DNA from: JBCDJG01 sp038748065
GTDB taxonomy: Bacteria; Pseudomonadota; Gammaproteobacteria; Pseudomonadales; Halieaceae
NCBI GenBank assembly: GCA_038748065.1
Contig: JBCDJG010000019.1
Location: 19,808-83,807 of the forward strand
Length of the DNA stretch: 64,000 nucleotides
Direction of reading: 5' to 3'
Shown: piece by piece, positions 34,509 through 43,562 of the stretch
How the letters are laid out: every line of letters starts with the position of its first letter
Position numbering within the stretch: the first letter of the stretch is position 1
Program-made: the position numbers and the translations under genes
The notes under the pieces: generated by a model
What the model was told of the DNA's origin: nothing
Seen by the model: only the letters and a program-made list of their open reading frames with translations
Databases searched by the model: none

Positions 34509-36713
34509 ATGTCAAAACGACACGCCCTGCCGCACACGCCTGGGTTTTTTGCAATTGCCTTACTGACCCTGGGCTTGCCATCGATCGTATTGGCGCAGAA
34601 CGAGCCCGGAGAGATGGAAGAAATTCTTGTGCATGGCCAGCGTGTTGTTCCGCTAAGAGATACAACTTCGAGTGCAGCCACGCTGATAGACGCAGATTTG
34701 CGTGAGCTACCACTGAATATCAGCGTTATCTCGCGGGGCCTTATTGAGGCGGTCAACACGCCGACCACCACTGACCTGATTGAACAATCGGCGAGCGTGA
34801 ACACCACAACGGGTCATGCAGCAACGGCGAATGGCATCTCAATTCGCGGGGTCACGGTCAGCCAGGAGCAGAATGGTCGCTTAAAAAACGGAATTCCCTT
34901 CTATGGTCTCGATGCGCCGATTGCGGACCCCTCAGCGCTCGAACGTATTGAGGTATTAAAGGGGGCGGTTGGACTGCTGTATGGCGCTGCCCAGCCTGGC
35001 GGCGTCATCAACTATGTTTATCGGCAACCGCAGAGTGAAGCCGCTTACAGTGCGCGCATAACAGGTGGCGGATACGACACGGGTTCTATCGGAGCCAGTG
35101 ATGTTCTGCGGGCTGAGCTGGACGCTACGGGTGCGATCGGCAGCAGTGACGTCTTCAGCTACCGTTTCACCCTGGGCTATGAGGATTCAGGAAACTGGCA
35201 GGACTATTACTATCTCGAGCGCCTGGCTCCCACGCTGCAAGTGCGCGCCGATATCACAGATAGAACCTCGATACAGGTACTGGCTGAGTACATCGAACTG
35301 GACACGAACCCGTCTCCGCTCGATACCGTTGTGATCGACGGCGAAATTGAGGAGCTAGATATCGAGACATATCTCGGTGCAACCAATGACTTCTCTGAAG
35401 AGGTGACCGAGCAGTTTCAGTTGGCACTGGAGCACCGTTTGACTGACGAATGGGGGCTGCTGGTTCAGGGCGGCTGGAATACGACTAACCGGGATATGGG
35501 CAACACCGGCTACTTTTTTAACGCAAACCCCGAAGGCTTTGTTCGGCCCATAGCTTTTGATCAGCGCCGTAACTCAGAAGGCTACTATCTCGGCGCGCAC
35601 CTCACCTGGGCAGGTGTCACCGGGGACTTCACTCACAAAGCACTGATGGGAGTGAACGCGTCCGAGAACGACATGCAAAATGTTAACGGCTTTTCGACAC
35701 TATCCCCGGGAAACCCGCCCTTCGCTGAGCCGGTGAACATATACGACCCGGTGAATGTGCCTTACCCCCACATTACCAACTACAACAATTCACCGCCTTT
35801 TGCTATCCAGGAGTGGACCTACACCGACACCGGTTTGAATCTGCAAGACCTGATCACTTATGAACCTTGGAACCTGAATATTCTCCTTGGCCTGCGTTAT
35901 TCAAGGGCCGAGTATGACGCGGTCAGCAGCACTGATCACAACGGTGCCGACGCTTCTGGCGTGACTTCAGACTCTGATGACGATGCATGGATTCCGCGAG
36001 TAGGCCTGGTGTGGGACCTTCGAGAAGATGTCAGCTTGTTCGTCAGCTACGGAGAATCGTTTGCGCCGACGAGTGGTGCGCAGCGTGACGTTAACGGCAA
36101 TCCGATTACAGATCCAGAACGGGGCGAACAGCTTGAGGCAGGAATTCGTTATTTTTGGGACGATGGTGGCATTACCCTGTCCGCCTACGAGTTAACCAAG
36201 TTCGACGTCGCTGTACCGACCGGGTTCCCGGACATTTCTAACGTTAATGGCGAGCAACGCAGTCGAGGAATCGAACTGGATGTCAGTGGCCGGATATCTG
36301 ACGTTTTTGACCTTTACCTCAGCTACGCATACACCGATACCGAGGTCGTAGACGGCGGCTTCAATGCAATCTCAGAAGGCCTACCCTTCGCTGCTGTCCC
36401 TGAAAACGCGCTCGTGTTTTGGGGCTTCTGGTATATCAACGATACCTGGTCTTTGGGCTATGGCCTGGACTATCAGGACAGTTCACTCGGGGATGCATTC
36501 GGCAGCTTTGAAGTGCCTGAGCGTACACTACATCAGCTTCGCCTAAATAGCCGGTGGGCACTGGCAGATGATATACAGCTAGACGTGGGTTTAGAGGTGC
36601 GTAACCTCACAGACGAAACCTGGTGGCGTAAAACCAGCAGTCAGGTTTTCCTTAAGCGGGGTGAACCACGGGGCGTGTTTGCTACTGTTAGCGTTAATAC
36701 GAACGTTTTCTAG
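34509..36713 (+). CDS. TonB-dependent siderophore receptor
   Basis: A 734-residue outer-membrane receptor with a signal peptide ending near VLAQ. The plug contains LPLNISVISRGLIE, SIRGVTVSQEQNGRLKNGIPF and ERIEVLKGAVGLLYGAAQPGG, wording typical of the FhuA/FpvA siderophore receptor branch. The C-terminus RGVFATVSVNTNVF is the last barrel strand. It has no STN domain. A Fur box and -10 element lie just upstream, supporting iron-controlled uptake of a ferric siderophore. AAAGGA serves as ribosome site. No biosynthesis or inner-membrane siderophore genes are adjacent, so the siderophore may be foreign. Confidence 0.9.
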   Translation: MSKRHALPHTPGFFAIALLTLGLPSIVLAQNEPGEMEEILVHGQRVVPLRDTTSSAATLIDADLRELPLNISVISRGLIEAVNTPTTTDLIEQSASVNTTTGHAATANGISIRGVTVSQEQNGRLKNGIPFYGLDAPIADPSALERIEVLKGAVGLLYGAAQPGGVINYVYRQPQSEAAYSARITGGGYDTGSIGASDVLRAELDATGAIGSSDVFSYRFTLGYEDSGNWQDYYYLERLAPTLQVRADITDRTSIQVLAEYIELDTNPSPLDTVVIDGEIEELDIETYLGATNDFSEEVTEQFQLALEHRLTDEWGLLVQGGWNTTNRDMGNTGYFFNANPEGFVRPIAFDQRRNSEGYYLGAHLTWAGVTGDFTHKALMGVNASENDMQNVNGFSTLSPGNPPFAEPVNIYDPVNVPYPHITNYNNSPPFAIQEWTYTDTGLNLQDLITYEPWNLNILLGLRYSRAEYDAVSSTDHNGADASGVTSDSDDDAWIPRVGLVWDLREDVSLFVSYGESFAPTSGAQRDVNGNPITDPERGEQLEAGIRYFWDDGGITLSAYELTKFDVAVPTGFPDISNVNGEQRSRGIELDVSGRISDVFDLYLSYAYTDTEVVDGGFNAISEGLPFAAVPENALVFWGFWYINDTWSLGYGLDYQDSSLGDAFGSFEVPERTLHQLRLNSRWALADDIQLDVGLEVRNLTDETWWRKTSSQVFLKRGEPRGVFATVSVNTNVF

Positions 36714-38173
36714 CGCCAACCACGAAGGTTGCGTTGCATCTCAACTCGCTTCGCCTCGAATGCGTCGCGTAGCTGACCCAGCGCCTCGGGATGTTTCAAT
36801 GAGGTGTCATAAGACTCGCGCGGATCACCCTCGAGGTCGAATAGCCATTCCTTCTGCGGCACGCCGAAGGCGAAAGGCATTTGGTCGGTGCCATAGAACA
36901 CCCCAGCGGGGCCTCGGTACTTGAAGGTCTCGCTACGCGCCGCGAAGAGCGTTTCCGCGTCGAAGTAGAACAAGTACTCGTGCGGCGACTCACCGCCCTT
37001 GGTCAACAGGTTGAGTAAGCTGCGGCCGTCGATGATCCGGTCATCTGGCGAGGGTAGCGCGAGAATTTCCAGGACAGTTGGCAGCAAGTCTGTGCCCATG
37101 CTCATTGCATCTTCTATGCGGCCAGGCGCGATGCGCGCTGGCCAGTGGGCGATGAAGGGCACACGCATTCCCCCCTCGAAAGTGTTGCCTTTCCTGCCGC
37201 GCAGGTCACCTGAATCGCCAAGAAACCAGGGACCGTTGTCGGAGCTGACCAGGATCAGGGTATTGTCGAGAAGATCGTAGGCCGTGAGGGTTGTGATCAG
37301 GGTACCGATGCCCTCGTCTATCTCTTCCATCACGTCACCAAACAGGCCTGCCCGTGACTGCCCCGCACGCTCTTGCCGAACGTGAAGCGGGTCATGAGGG
37401 AAGTTGTGGGCGAAGTAGAGGAAGAAGGGCTGCTCTCGGTTTTCAGTGATGAAGCTGACGGCCTCCTCGGTGTAAATCTGGCTCATGTAGCGTTGGTCTA
37501 CCGGTGCCTCTAGAGCAATCTCGCCGTTGCGATAGTGAGCAAAGGGCGTCATGTCGTTGCTGTGCAGCGCGCCATAGAATTCGTCGAAGCCCATGTCGTT
37601 TGGCAAGGACGGGCTGACGTCGCCCAGATGCCATTTGCCCACCATGCCGGTGGCATAGCCGACCGACTTGAGGATATCTGCCAGTGTGATCTCCTCGGCG
37701 GGCAGACGAACGTTACCCTGAGGATTGAGTATCCTGAAAACGCTCCCTTTCCAATTATTGCTACTCGGAAATACCACATTGGGCAGGCCTGCCCGCAGGG
37801 GCAGGCGACCCGTCAGATAACCAGCACGCGATGGCGTACAGACTGGGGCGGGGGAGTGGAAATCTGTGAGGGCAACGCCATCTCGCGCAAGACGATCCAG
37901 ATGCGGTGTGGCGATCAGGTTGCTTTGGGTACCGGCTCCGATGTCTCCATAACCCAGATCGTCATAGAGTATGAAGATAACGTTAGGCGCATCCTGCGCA
38001 AGCGGCACCTGCGCTAACTCATCGAGATAATCTAGCTTTGCAGCCAAACGCTCGCTATCGTCGAGCTGTTCATGGCTGGCGTAACGATAAGCCAGAAGCA
38101 GCGTTAACGAGAGTACCAGCAGAAGCACGGTGGAGATGAGCGCGGTGATCTGACGCCATACAAAACGGAGCAA
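36710..38173 (-). CDS. Sulfatase, membrane-anchored arylsulfatase family
   Basis: A 487-residue sulfatase with the formylglycine signature C112-T-P-S-R116 and the metal-binding D71-D72 in FILYDDLGYGDIG. Other family segments are GKWHLGD and SSDNGPWFLGDSGDLRG. An uncleaved N-terminal helix (residues 10-29) should tether it in the inner membrane, facing the periplasm. The start is TTG. It would hydrolyse sulfate esters from organic or polysaccharide substrates and needs a formylglycine-generating enzyme encoded elsewhere. Its stop shares the palindromic CTAG with the stop of the siderophore receptor. Confidence 0.92.
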   Translation of the reverse strand: MLRFVWRQITALISTVLLLVLSLTLLLAYRYASHEQLDDSERLAAKLDYLDELAQVPLAQDAPNVIFILYDDLGYGDIGAGTQSNLIATPHLDRLARDGVALTDFHSPAPVCTPSRAGYLTGRLPLRAGLPNVVFPSSNNWKGSVFRILNPQGNVRLPAEEITLADILKSVGYATGMVGKWHLGDVSPSLPNDMGFDEFYGALHSNDMTPFAHYRNGEIALEAPVDQRYMSQIYTEEAVSFITENREQPFFLYFAHNFPHDPLHVRQERAGQSRAGLFGDVMEEIDEGIGTLITTLTAYDLLDNTLILVSSDNGPWFLGDSGDLRGRKGNTFEGGMRVPFIAHWPARIAPGRIEDAMSMGTDLLPTVLEILALPSPDDRIIDGRSLLNLLTKGGESPHEYLFYFDAETLFAARSETFKYRGPAGVFYGTDQMPFAFGVPQKEWLFDLEGDPRESYDTSLKHPEALGQLRDAFEAKRVEMQRNLRGWR

Positions 38174-38227
38174 ATCCGAGGTTCCCCTTATCGCCTGACA
38201 CGGGAGCGCATGCTAGCACACCGGGCA

Positions 38228-38647
38228 CTAGTTCAGCTTTCGCTCTACCGTAATCTCGGCACCCGTCACGCTTGGGCTGTCCTCCTCGCCGGTCTCGTCC
38301 AGCAGTAGACGGCCAGACAGGCGAGTGTTTCGCTCTCTTTCTTCATCAGTAAACAGATTCGGCAACTTATCCTCCTCCTCGGATAGATCGACGAACTCAT
38401 GATCCTCCATAACGTCGGCGGGTAGAGAAAGGTCCAAGGGTTGGCTGGCTGGTGCGGGCTCTACGAGCGGGTCCGCTTCCGGTGGGGCAGCCTCTGTATC
38501 CGGCGCAGGGGCGTCACTCACTGGCTCTGCTTCGGGTAGCGCTTGCTGCGGCTCCGTCTGCTCGGGAGGCAAGGGCTCACTGCAGGCTGCCAGGAGTAGA
38601 CCCAGCGCTGTAACCCTGAGCCAGCTCGCGGCTGAGCGCGCATTCAT
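38228..38647 (-). CDS. Small acidic, Pro-rich lipoprotein
   Basis: A 139-residue product from the ATG at 38647 (38653 is equally possible); upstream codons are inside the transporter gene. The signal ends with a lipobox LLLAAC. The mature protein is very rich in Pro, Glu and Ala (about residues 25-80), then has an acidic segment (EDHEFVDLSEEEDKLPNLF). I recognise no domain. Its start overlaps the stop of the ZntB-type gene (ATGA), so they are co-translated. The acidic region might interact with cations or the transporter; this is speculation. Confidence 0.6.
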   Translation of the reverse strand: MNARSAASWLRVTALGLLLAACSEPLPPEQTEPQQALPEAEPVSDAPAPDTEAAPPEADPLVEPAPASQPLDLSLPADVMEDHEFVDLSEEEDKLPNLFTDEERERNTRLSGRLLLDETGEEDSPSVTGAEITVERKLN

Positions 38648-39627
38648 AGCCATCGTTTCATCCTGAATGCGATACCCAGCATGGCCGTCGTGATGATGCA
38701 GATAGAAACAACGATCCAAAAGGCGCTTTCGCTCTCGACGCCAGGAACACCACCGACATTGATGCCCAGTAGGCCGGTGAAAAACCCCAGGGGCAGAAAG
38801 ATGGTGGCAACCACGGTGAAAACATAGGAACGATTATTCATCTGCTCCGCCACGCGCGTTGAGAGTTCGTCCTGGGCGATGGCAGCCCGTTCTCTCACCT
38901 CATCGATATCCTCAATGTGGCGGATCAGTTGGTCATTCACTTCCCTCAGGCGCAAGCGGCTGGTGTCGTCGAGCCAGCTCAGGTTTTCGTTAATCAGACG
39001 ATTCATTGCCTCGCGCTGCGGAGCCAGGTAGCGCCGAATGGATATGGCATGCTTGCGCAGGTCGGCAAGCTGGCTGCGGACGCCTGCGAGGTCGTCTTCG
39101 ACGACCTGATTTTCCAGCGCCAGCACCTCATCATCGAAAGCGTCTACCATTTCGGTCATGCGCCATGTAATCCTGTCGATCCACTCAACCAAGAGCTCGG
39201 TAGCGTTGCTTGGGCCGCTACCTTCTGCCAGAAGTTCTTTCACATCGGTGGTCGCCCGTAGGCGGCGCCGACGCGTGCTGATAAGCCGCTGTCCGTCTGT
39301 CCAGAGCCGCAGGGAGATCATTTCCTCGTGCTCACTGTCTTGATCAGCGTTAACACCGCGTAGCGCCAGAAGCAGATTGTCGCCTTTGTTCAGCGTGCGG
39401 GGCCGAGTGTCCGTGGAGATCAGCGCGTCGGCGGCAATCTCGCTGAGCCCGCTGTCTTGCCGGAGCCACTGCTGCGCGCCAGGATCCTCAAAATCAAAAT
39501 GCAGCCACAAACACCCCTGTGTTGCCTGCCACTCGGCCACGGCTGCCCAGGAGAGTTCGTTGCTGTGGCCTCGGCCGTCCAGCAGGAGTGCGTGAATCAG
39601 GCCCTTCGGGGCCGCCACCTGTTCCAT
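38644..39627 (-). CDS. CorA/ZntB family metal ion transporter
   Basis: A 327-residue protein with a long soluble N-terminal domain (alpha/beta part, then long helices around MTEMVDAFDDEVLALENQ) and two C-terminal helices. The pore motif is GIN at 288-290 (TGLLGINVGG). The periplasmic loop GVPGVESES resembles ZntB more than the GMN/MPEL magnesium channel CorA. It probably moves zinc across the inner membrane. The downstream lipoprotein gene overlaps its stop. Confidence 0.85.
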   Translation of the reverse strand: MEQVAAPKGLIHALLLDGRGHSNELSWAAVAEWQATQGCLWLHFDFEDPGAQQWLRQDSGLSEIAADALISTDTRPRTLNKGDNLLLALRGVNADQDSEHEEMISLRLWTDGQRLISTRRRRLRATTDVKELLAEGSGPSNATELLVEWIDRITWRMTEMVDAFDDEVLALENQVVEDDLAGVRSQLADLRKHAISIRRYLAPQREAMNRLINENLSWLDDTSRLRLREVNDQLIRHIEDIDEVRERAAIAQDELSTRVAEQMNNRSYVFTVVATIFLPLGFFTGLLGINVGGVPGVESESAFWIVVSICIITTAMLGIAFRMKRWL

Positions 39628-39730
39628 GATTTAACACCAGGCTGAGTCAGCGAATATGCTAACCAGAAAGGCGGGCGGATAAAACGCCTGCGCACGTGCC
39701 GCGGCCGCGGAGTCCGGGGCTGTCGGTTTG

Positions 39731-40867
39731 TTATGCGGCAGACTTGCGTGTGGTGTTGCGGTCACCCGTGTAGTTCGCGCGCGGTCGGATCAGGCGGCTG
39801 TCCTGGCTGAATTCAAGGTAATGCGCAATGTAGCCAATGATGCGAGCCATGGAAAACATGGCCGTGAAGTAGTCCGTAGGTATGCCCAGGCTGTGAAATA
39901 CGGCGCCCTTGTAGAATTCAACGTTGGCCCAAATTTCCTTGCCCTTGGCGGCGAAAGCCTGCTGGCAGGCCGCTTCGACGGCTACCAGAGTGGCGAGCAA
40001 TTCTGCCCCCTTGCCCTCCGTGCACAGTTCCATGGCCATGGGTTTGAGTATGCGTGCGCGCGGGTCTACGGTGCGGTACTCGCGGTGACCCATGCCCATG
40101 ATTTTCTCGCCCTTTTCGAGGCAGCTTTGTACATAGGCCCCCGCCTTCTCGGCGCTACCAATCGACACCGCCATCTCCAGTGCCGCTTGATCAGCGCCGC
40201 CGTGCAGCCGGCCGAATAGCGTACCCACGGATGCGGAGATCGAACTTTGGATAGGCGCCTCAGTGCTGGCGCAGACGCGGCCGGCGAAAGTGCCGGCGTT
40301 AAAGCTGTGCTCCATCTGCAAAATCTGAACGGCGTCGAGGATGCGTACCTGCTCCGCTGAGGGATGCTTGCCGTGAAACATGTACAGGAAGTTGTGGTGA
40401 TAGTGCTTTCCGGGGCGTGGTGCCAGGGGTTCCTTGCCCTTGCCGAGGCGATGGTGTGCGGCGATCAGGGCCGGCATTTTGATCGCCAGGAATAAGCCCT
40501 GCTCGGCTTCGATAGACAGCGGCCTTAGCGTCTGCGTCGTCGGAATCCTTAGCATGGGTAAGGTGCCCTGAAGCATGAGCATAGGGTGGAGATCGCGGGG
40601 GATCTGGCGCAGCAATTCGATTTCATCCTGGCTGAGCCTCGAATGCAGGCCGTTGAAGGCAAACAGTTGAGCCTGTTCCTGCTCGGTCGGCCAACGGCCA
40701 AAGATAACCAGCCACGCAACATGTGCGTAGGGCTTGCCAACGAGTTCGTTGATGTCGATGCCCCTGTAGCTCAGCAAACCAGCCTCTCCTTGCACGTCTG
40801 ATATGGCGGTATCGCCGACGACGACGCCTGCCAGGTCATTCGAATAGATGGTTTGTGCAACACTCAT
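39731..40867 (-). CDS. Citrate synthase / 2-methylcitrate synthase family protein
   Basis: 378 residues from the ATG at 40867, which has a GGAG ribosome site; an in-frame codon at 40900 is less likely. Citrate-synthase signatures are EHSFNAGTFAGR, RLHGGADQAALE (H222) and MGMGHREYRTVDPR (H261). The third catalytic position, normally Asp in NVDFY, is Glu here (NVEFYKG, E317). The length is that of the short citrate/methylcitrate synthase branch. It is a single gene divergent from a LysR regulator, which suggests an inducible role such as propionate use rather than the housekeeping TCA enzyme. No prpB or prpD gene is adjacent. Confidence 0.82.
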   Translation of the reverse strand: MSVAQTIYSNDLAGVVVGDTAISDVQGEAGLLSYRGIDINELVGKPYAHVAWLVIFGRWPTEQEQAQLFAFNGLHSRLSQDEIELLRQIPRDLHPMLMLQGTLPMLRIPTTQTLRPLSIEAEQGLFLAIKMPALIAAHHRLGKGKEPLAPRPGKHYHHNFLYMFHGKHPSAEQVRILDAVQILQMEHSFNAGTFAGRVCASTEAPIQSSISASVGTLFGRLHGGADQAALEMAVSIGSAEKAGAYVQSCLEKGEKIMGMGHREYRTVDPRARILKPMAMELCTEGKGAELLATLVAVEAACQQAFAAKGKEIWANVEFYKGAVFHSLGIPTDYFTAMFSMARIIGYIAHYLEFSQDSRLIRPRANYTGDRNTTRKSAA

Positions 40868-40902
40868 GGGGCGGGGCTCCTTGCCTGGTTTGTCAGTCAC
40901 TG

Positions 40903-40917
40903 TGTGAATTTTTCACA
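40903..40917. promoter_or_regulatory. Palindrome in the citrate synthase / LysR intergenic region
   Basis: TGTGAA-TTT-TTCACA is a perfect inverted repeat 36 bases upstream of the citrate synthase start. It looks like a CRP site but the half-sites TGTGA/TCACA are 5 rather than 6 bases apart, so a different regulator is more likely. Confidence 0.45.
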
Positions 40918-40955
40918 TTATGGGAGTATGATATTGATCAGCCCAGTTAATTCTA

Positions 40956-40971
40956 CTTATCAAATCATAAG
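40956..40971. promoter_or_regulatory. LysR-type box just before the LysR gene
   Basis: CTTAT-CAAATC-ATAAG is a perfect inverted repeat ending 10 bases before the LysR start. It fits a LysR autoregulatory site controlling the divergent pair. Confidence 0.5.
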
Positions 40972-40981
40972 GTGCACTGAT

Positions 40982-41878
40982 ATGCGTTTGGAAAACGGTG
41001 AACTGCGTGCCTTTCGCGCCGTCATCGAGCATGGCGGCTTTAAGCGCGCGGCAGAGTCGCTGCATATTAGCCAGTCAGCGGTCAGCCAGTCTGTCGCCGG
41101 CCTTGAAGCTAAATTGGAAGTACCCTTGGTGCAGCGCGGCAAAGACCTGACCCTGACCGATGCGGGCAAACGCTTGTTTGACCATGCCGTAGAGGTCCTG
41201 CGCGAAGAGGCGCAAACCCTGGATGACATTGCTCAGCTCAAGGCGGGTCGCTCAGAGCTGCTGAACATTGCCCTCAGTGCATCCGTTAATTACTTTTATG
41301 GTCGGCAGTTAATGAGCGCTTACTATCGCCAGAATGCCCACGCACGAATAAAGATGGCGGACCTGCCTAGTCGGAGCATGATTTACGCGGTCCTTTCGGG
41401 GACGCATGAACTTGGCTTCGGTCCGTTTCAAAAGCACATGCCCGCTTTTGAAACGGTGCCGCTCTACCCGGATTCCCGGCATCTCGTAGTCAGCCCGAAA
41501 CACCCCGAATACGAGGCAATGATGGCTGGCGACGAACGTGCCTTAAAACGTACGCCCCTGATCGCATCGGCACTGGATAATCCGGATCTAAGGCCGTCGA
41601 TCCAACGCTTGCGTGACCAGTTTTCCACGGTGTGGGAAGTCAGCAGTCTGTTGCTGCGTATCCACATGGTGGGGGAAGGCATGGGAGTGACCTTTATGGA
41701 GCGCAAGCTACTGGACGAGCACCCCGACTGCAGGTCGCTCAGTATCATGGATGATGTGTCCTTTGGCCGCATCGATCGACAGGTTGGATTGTATTATCGT
41801 TCCGGGCGGCCACTGTCCGGCAGCGCCGAACGCTTTATCGAAATCTGCCGGTCCATGTGGCAGCTATCATCGTTGTAG
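40982..41878 (+). CDS. LysR family transcriptional regulator
   Basis: 298 residues from the ATG at 40982; the frame extends upstream through the intergenic region without credible coding. The N-terminal helix-turn-helix is FKRAAESLHISQSAVSQSVAGLEAKL, followed by the LysR effector-binding domain. It is divergent from the citrate synthase homologue with 114 bases between starts and two palindromes there. It most likely controls that gene and itself. The effector may be a metabolite of the citrate or methylcitrate reaction, by analogy only. Confidence 0.9.
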   Translation: MRLENGELRAFRAVIEHGGFKRAAESLHISQSAVSQSVAGLEAKLEVPLVQRGKDLTLTDAGKRLFDHAVEVLREEAQTLDDIAQLKAGRSELLNIALSASVNYFYGRQLMSAYYRQNAHARIKMADLPSRSMIYAVLSGTHELGFGPFQKHMPAFETVPLYPDSRHLVVSPKHPEYEAMMAGDERALKRTPLIASALDNPDLRPSIQRLRDQFSTVWEVSSLLLRIHMVGEGMGVTFMERKLLDEHPDCRSLSIMDDVSFGRIDRQVGLYYRSGRPLSGSAERFIEICRSMWQLSSL

Positions 41879-41899
41879 GGCTGATTAGGGAACCGGTAC

Positions 41900-43507
41900 A
41901 TGGGCGCCACGCTGCGCAAAAGCAATATCGACCGTTTGTCGGAACAGGTGTATGACGTGCTCGTGGTAGGGGGCGGCATCAATGGGGCCGTCTCCGCAGC
42001 CTCACTTGCGGGCCGCGGCGTCAAGGTTGCGCTCATTGATCGTGGCGACTTCGCTGGCGGGGTCAGCTCTCACTCCTCCAACCTCGCCTGGGGTGGTATC
42101 AAATACCTGGAGAGTCATGAGTACCTGCTGGTGAACAAGCTCTGCCAATCTCGCAATGAGCTGATGCGCGCCTATCCATCCACCGTGAAGGAGATTCGCT
42201 TCTTCACGACCATCTCGCGCGACTTCCGTTTCTGGTCATTTTTTGTGTACCTGGGTGCAGTTCTGTACTGGATCATGGGCCGTTTTGCCACCAGGGCGCC
42301 GCGCTATTTGACTGCGCGGCAGCTGGAACGTGATGAGCCTGTGGTAAACACGGAGAATGCCGCGGGCGGCCTCGAGTACTCGGACTGCTACCTGTATGAC
42401 AACGATGCGCGCTTCGTTTGGAACTTTATTCGGCTGAGCCTGAACTATGGCTGCGTCGCTGCAAATTACGTTGAGATGACCGGGGCTGAGCGCATGGCAC
42501 AGCTGTGGCGGGTCAATGCGCGCGATGTTGAGACGGGCAAGGCATTTCAGATTCGCGCGCGCACCTTGGTTAATGCCTGCGGCCCCTACGCCGATACCTT
42601 GAACAAGGCCACCGGTTTCGACACCGAGCACCGGCATTTGCTATCGAAGGGCATCCACCTGATTGTCGACCGCGTTACCGACAACAAGCGAGTGCTCACC
42701 TTCTTTGCCAGCGATGGCCGGCTGTTTTTCCTGATCCCGATGGGGCCGCAGACCTGTGTCGGGACCACGGATACCCAGGTTAGCGACCCCGAGGTCGGCG
42801 TCACCGAAGAGGATCGCGATTTTGTGCTCGACAACATCAACGCATTGCTCGATCTCAACCCGCCACTGACGCGCGATAGCATCATCGCCGAGCGAGTAGG
42901 CGTGCGGCCGCTGGCCGTAGCCGGGCAAACCGGCGCAGCGGATTGGGTGCAGCTCTCGCGCAAACACGAAATTGAGGTTGACCGAACGAACAAGCAGCTC
43001 AGCATTTTTGGCGGCAAGCTGACGGACTGCCTCAATGTCGGGGATGAAGTGGCTGAGCACATACAGGCCATGGGCATCCTGATGCCAATGTCAGAAAACC
43101 GCTGGTATGGCGAGCCGGGCGCCGAACTGCGGCAAGAATTTATGTTGCAGGCACGCTTGATGAACCTCGATGCGATGACCGACCCCAGTTCGCCGGAGCC
43201 GCTGAGCGAGCGCTTCTGGCGTCGTTACGGCGAAACGGCCTTCGGGCTGCTGGAGCGCATCCGTGAGGATCCTGCCCAGGCGGACCTGCTCATAGAAAAT
43301 GCCGAGTACACCCGCTGCGAAATCGAGTTGGCGGCGAGGCGCGAGATGATCGTGCGCCTGGAAGATTTTATGCGCCGCCGATCCAAGATTGAGCTGGTTG
43401 TTCGCAAGGACGCCCTGCGCGACGCTCCTGGTCTCAAGGAAGCATGCGCCATTCTTTTTGGCGATCGCGCCGAGCGCCGTTTGCAAGAGTATCTTGAGTC
43501 TCTTTAA
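41900..43507 (+). CDS. glpD: FAD-dependent glycerol-3-phosphate dehydrogenase
   Basis: A 535-residue GlpD-type flavoprotein. FAD binding is at VVGGGINGAVSAASLAGRG near the N-terminus, and the family segments GGVSSHSSNLAWGGIKYLE and ARTLVNACGPYAD are present. It oxidises glycerol-3-phosphate to dihydroxyacetone phosphate and passes electrons to quinone at the inner membrane. It starts 21 bases after the LysR stop on the same strand. No glycerol kinase or facilitator lies nearby, so it may serve phospholipid-derived glycerol phosphate. Confidence 0.9.
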   Translation: MGATLRKSNIDRLSEQVYDVLVVGGGINGAVSAASLAGRGVKVALIDRGDFAGGVSSHSSNLAWGGIKYLESHEYLLVNKLCQSRNELMRAYPSTVKEIRFFTTISRDFRFWSFFVYLGAVLYWIMGRFATRAPRYLTARQLERDEPVVNTENAAGGLEYSDCYLYDNDARFVWNFIRLSLNYGCVAANYVEMTGAERMAQLWRVNARDVETGKAFQIRARTLVNACGPYADTLNKATGFDTEHRHLLSKGIHLIVDRVTDNKRVLTFFASDGRLFFLIPMGPQTCVGTTDTQVSDPEVGVTEEDRDFVLDNINALLDLNPPLTRDSIIAERVGVRPLAVAGQTGAADWVQLSRKHEIEVDRTNKQLSIFGGKLTDCLNVGDEVAEHIQAMGILMPMSENRWYGEPGAELRQEFMLQARLMNLDAMTDPSSPEPLSERFWRRYGETAFGLLERIREDPAQADLLIENAEYTRCEIELAARREMIVRLEDFMRRRSKIELVVRKDALRDAPGLKEACAILFGDRAERRLQEYLESL

Positions 43508-43562
43508 GCAGGGGTTACACTGCCCGTAAGCTTAGTCCGGCACGGCTGACAGGAGAATAATA

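Noticed and set aside
40903..40917. CRP site before the citrate synthase gene
   Set aside because: The TGTGA/TCACA half-sites are separated by 5 bases instead of 6, so it is listed only as a palindrome.
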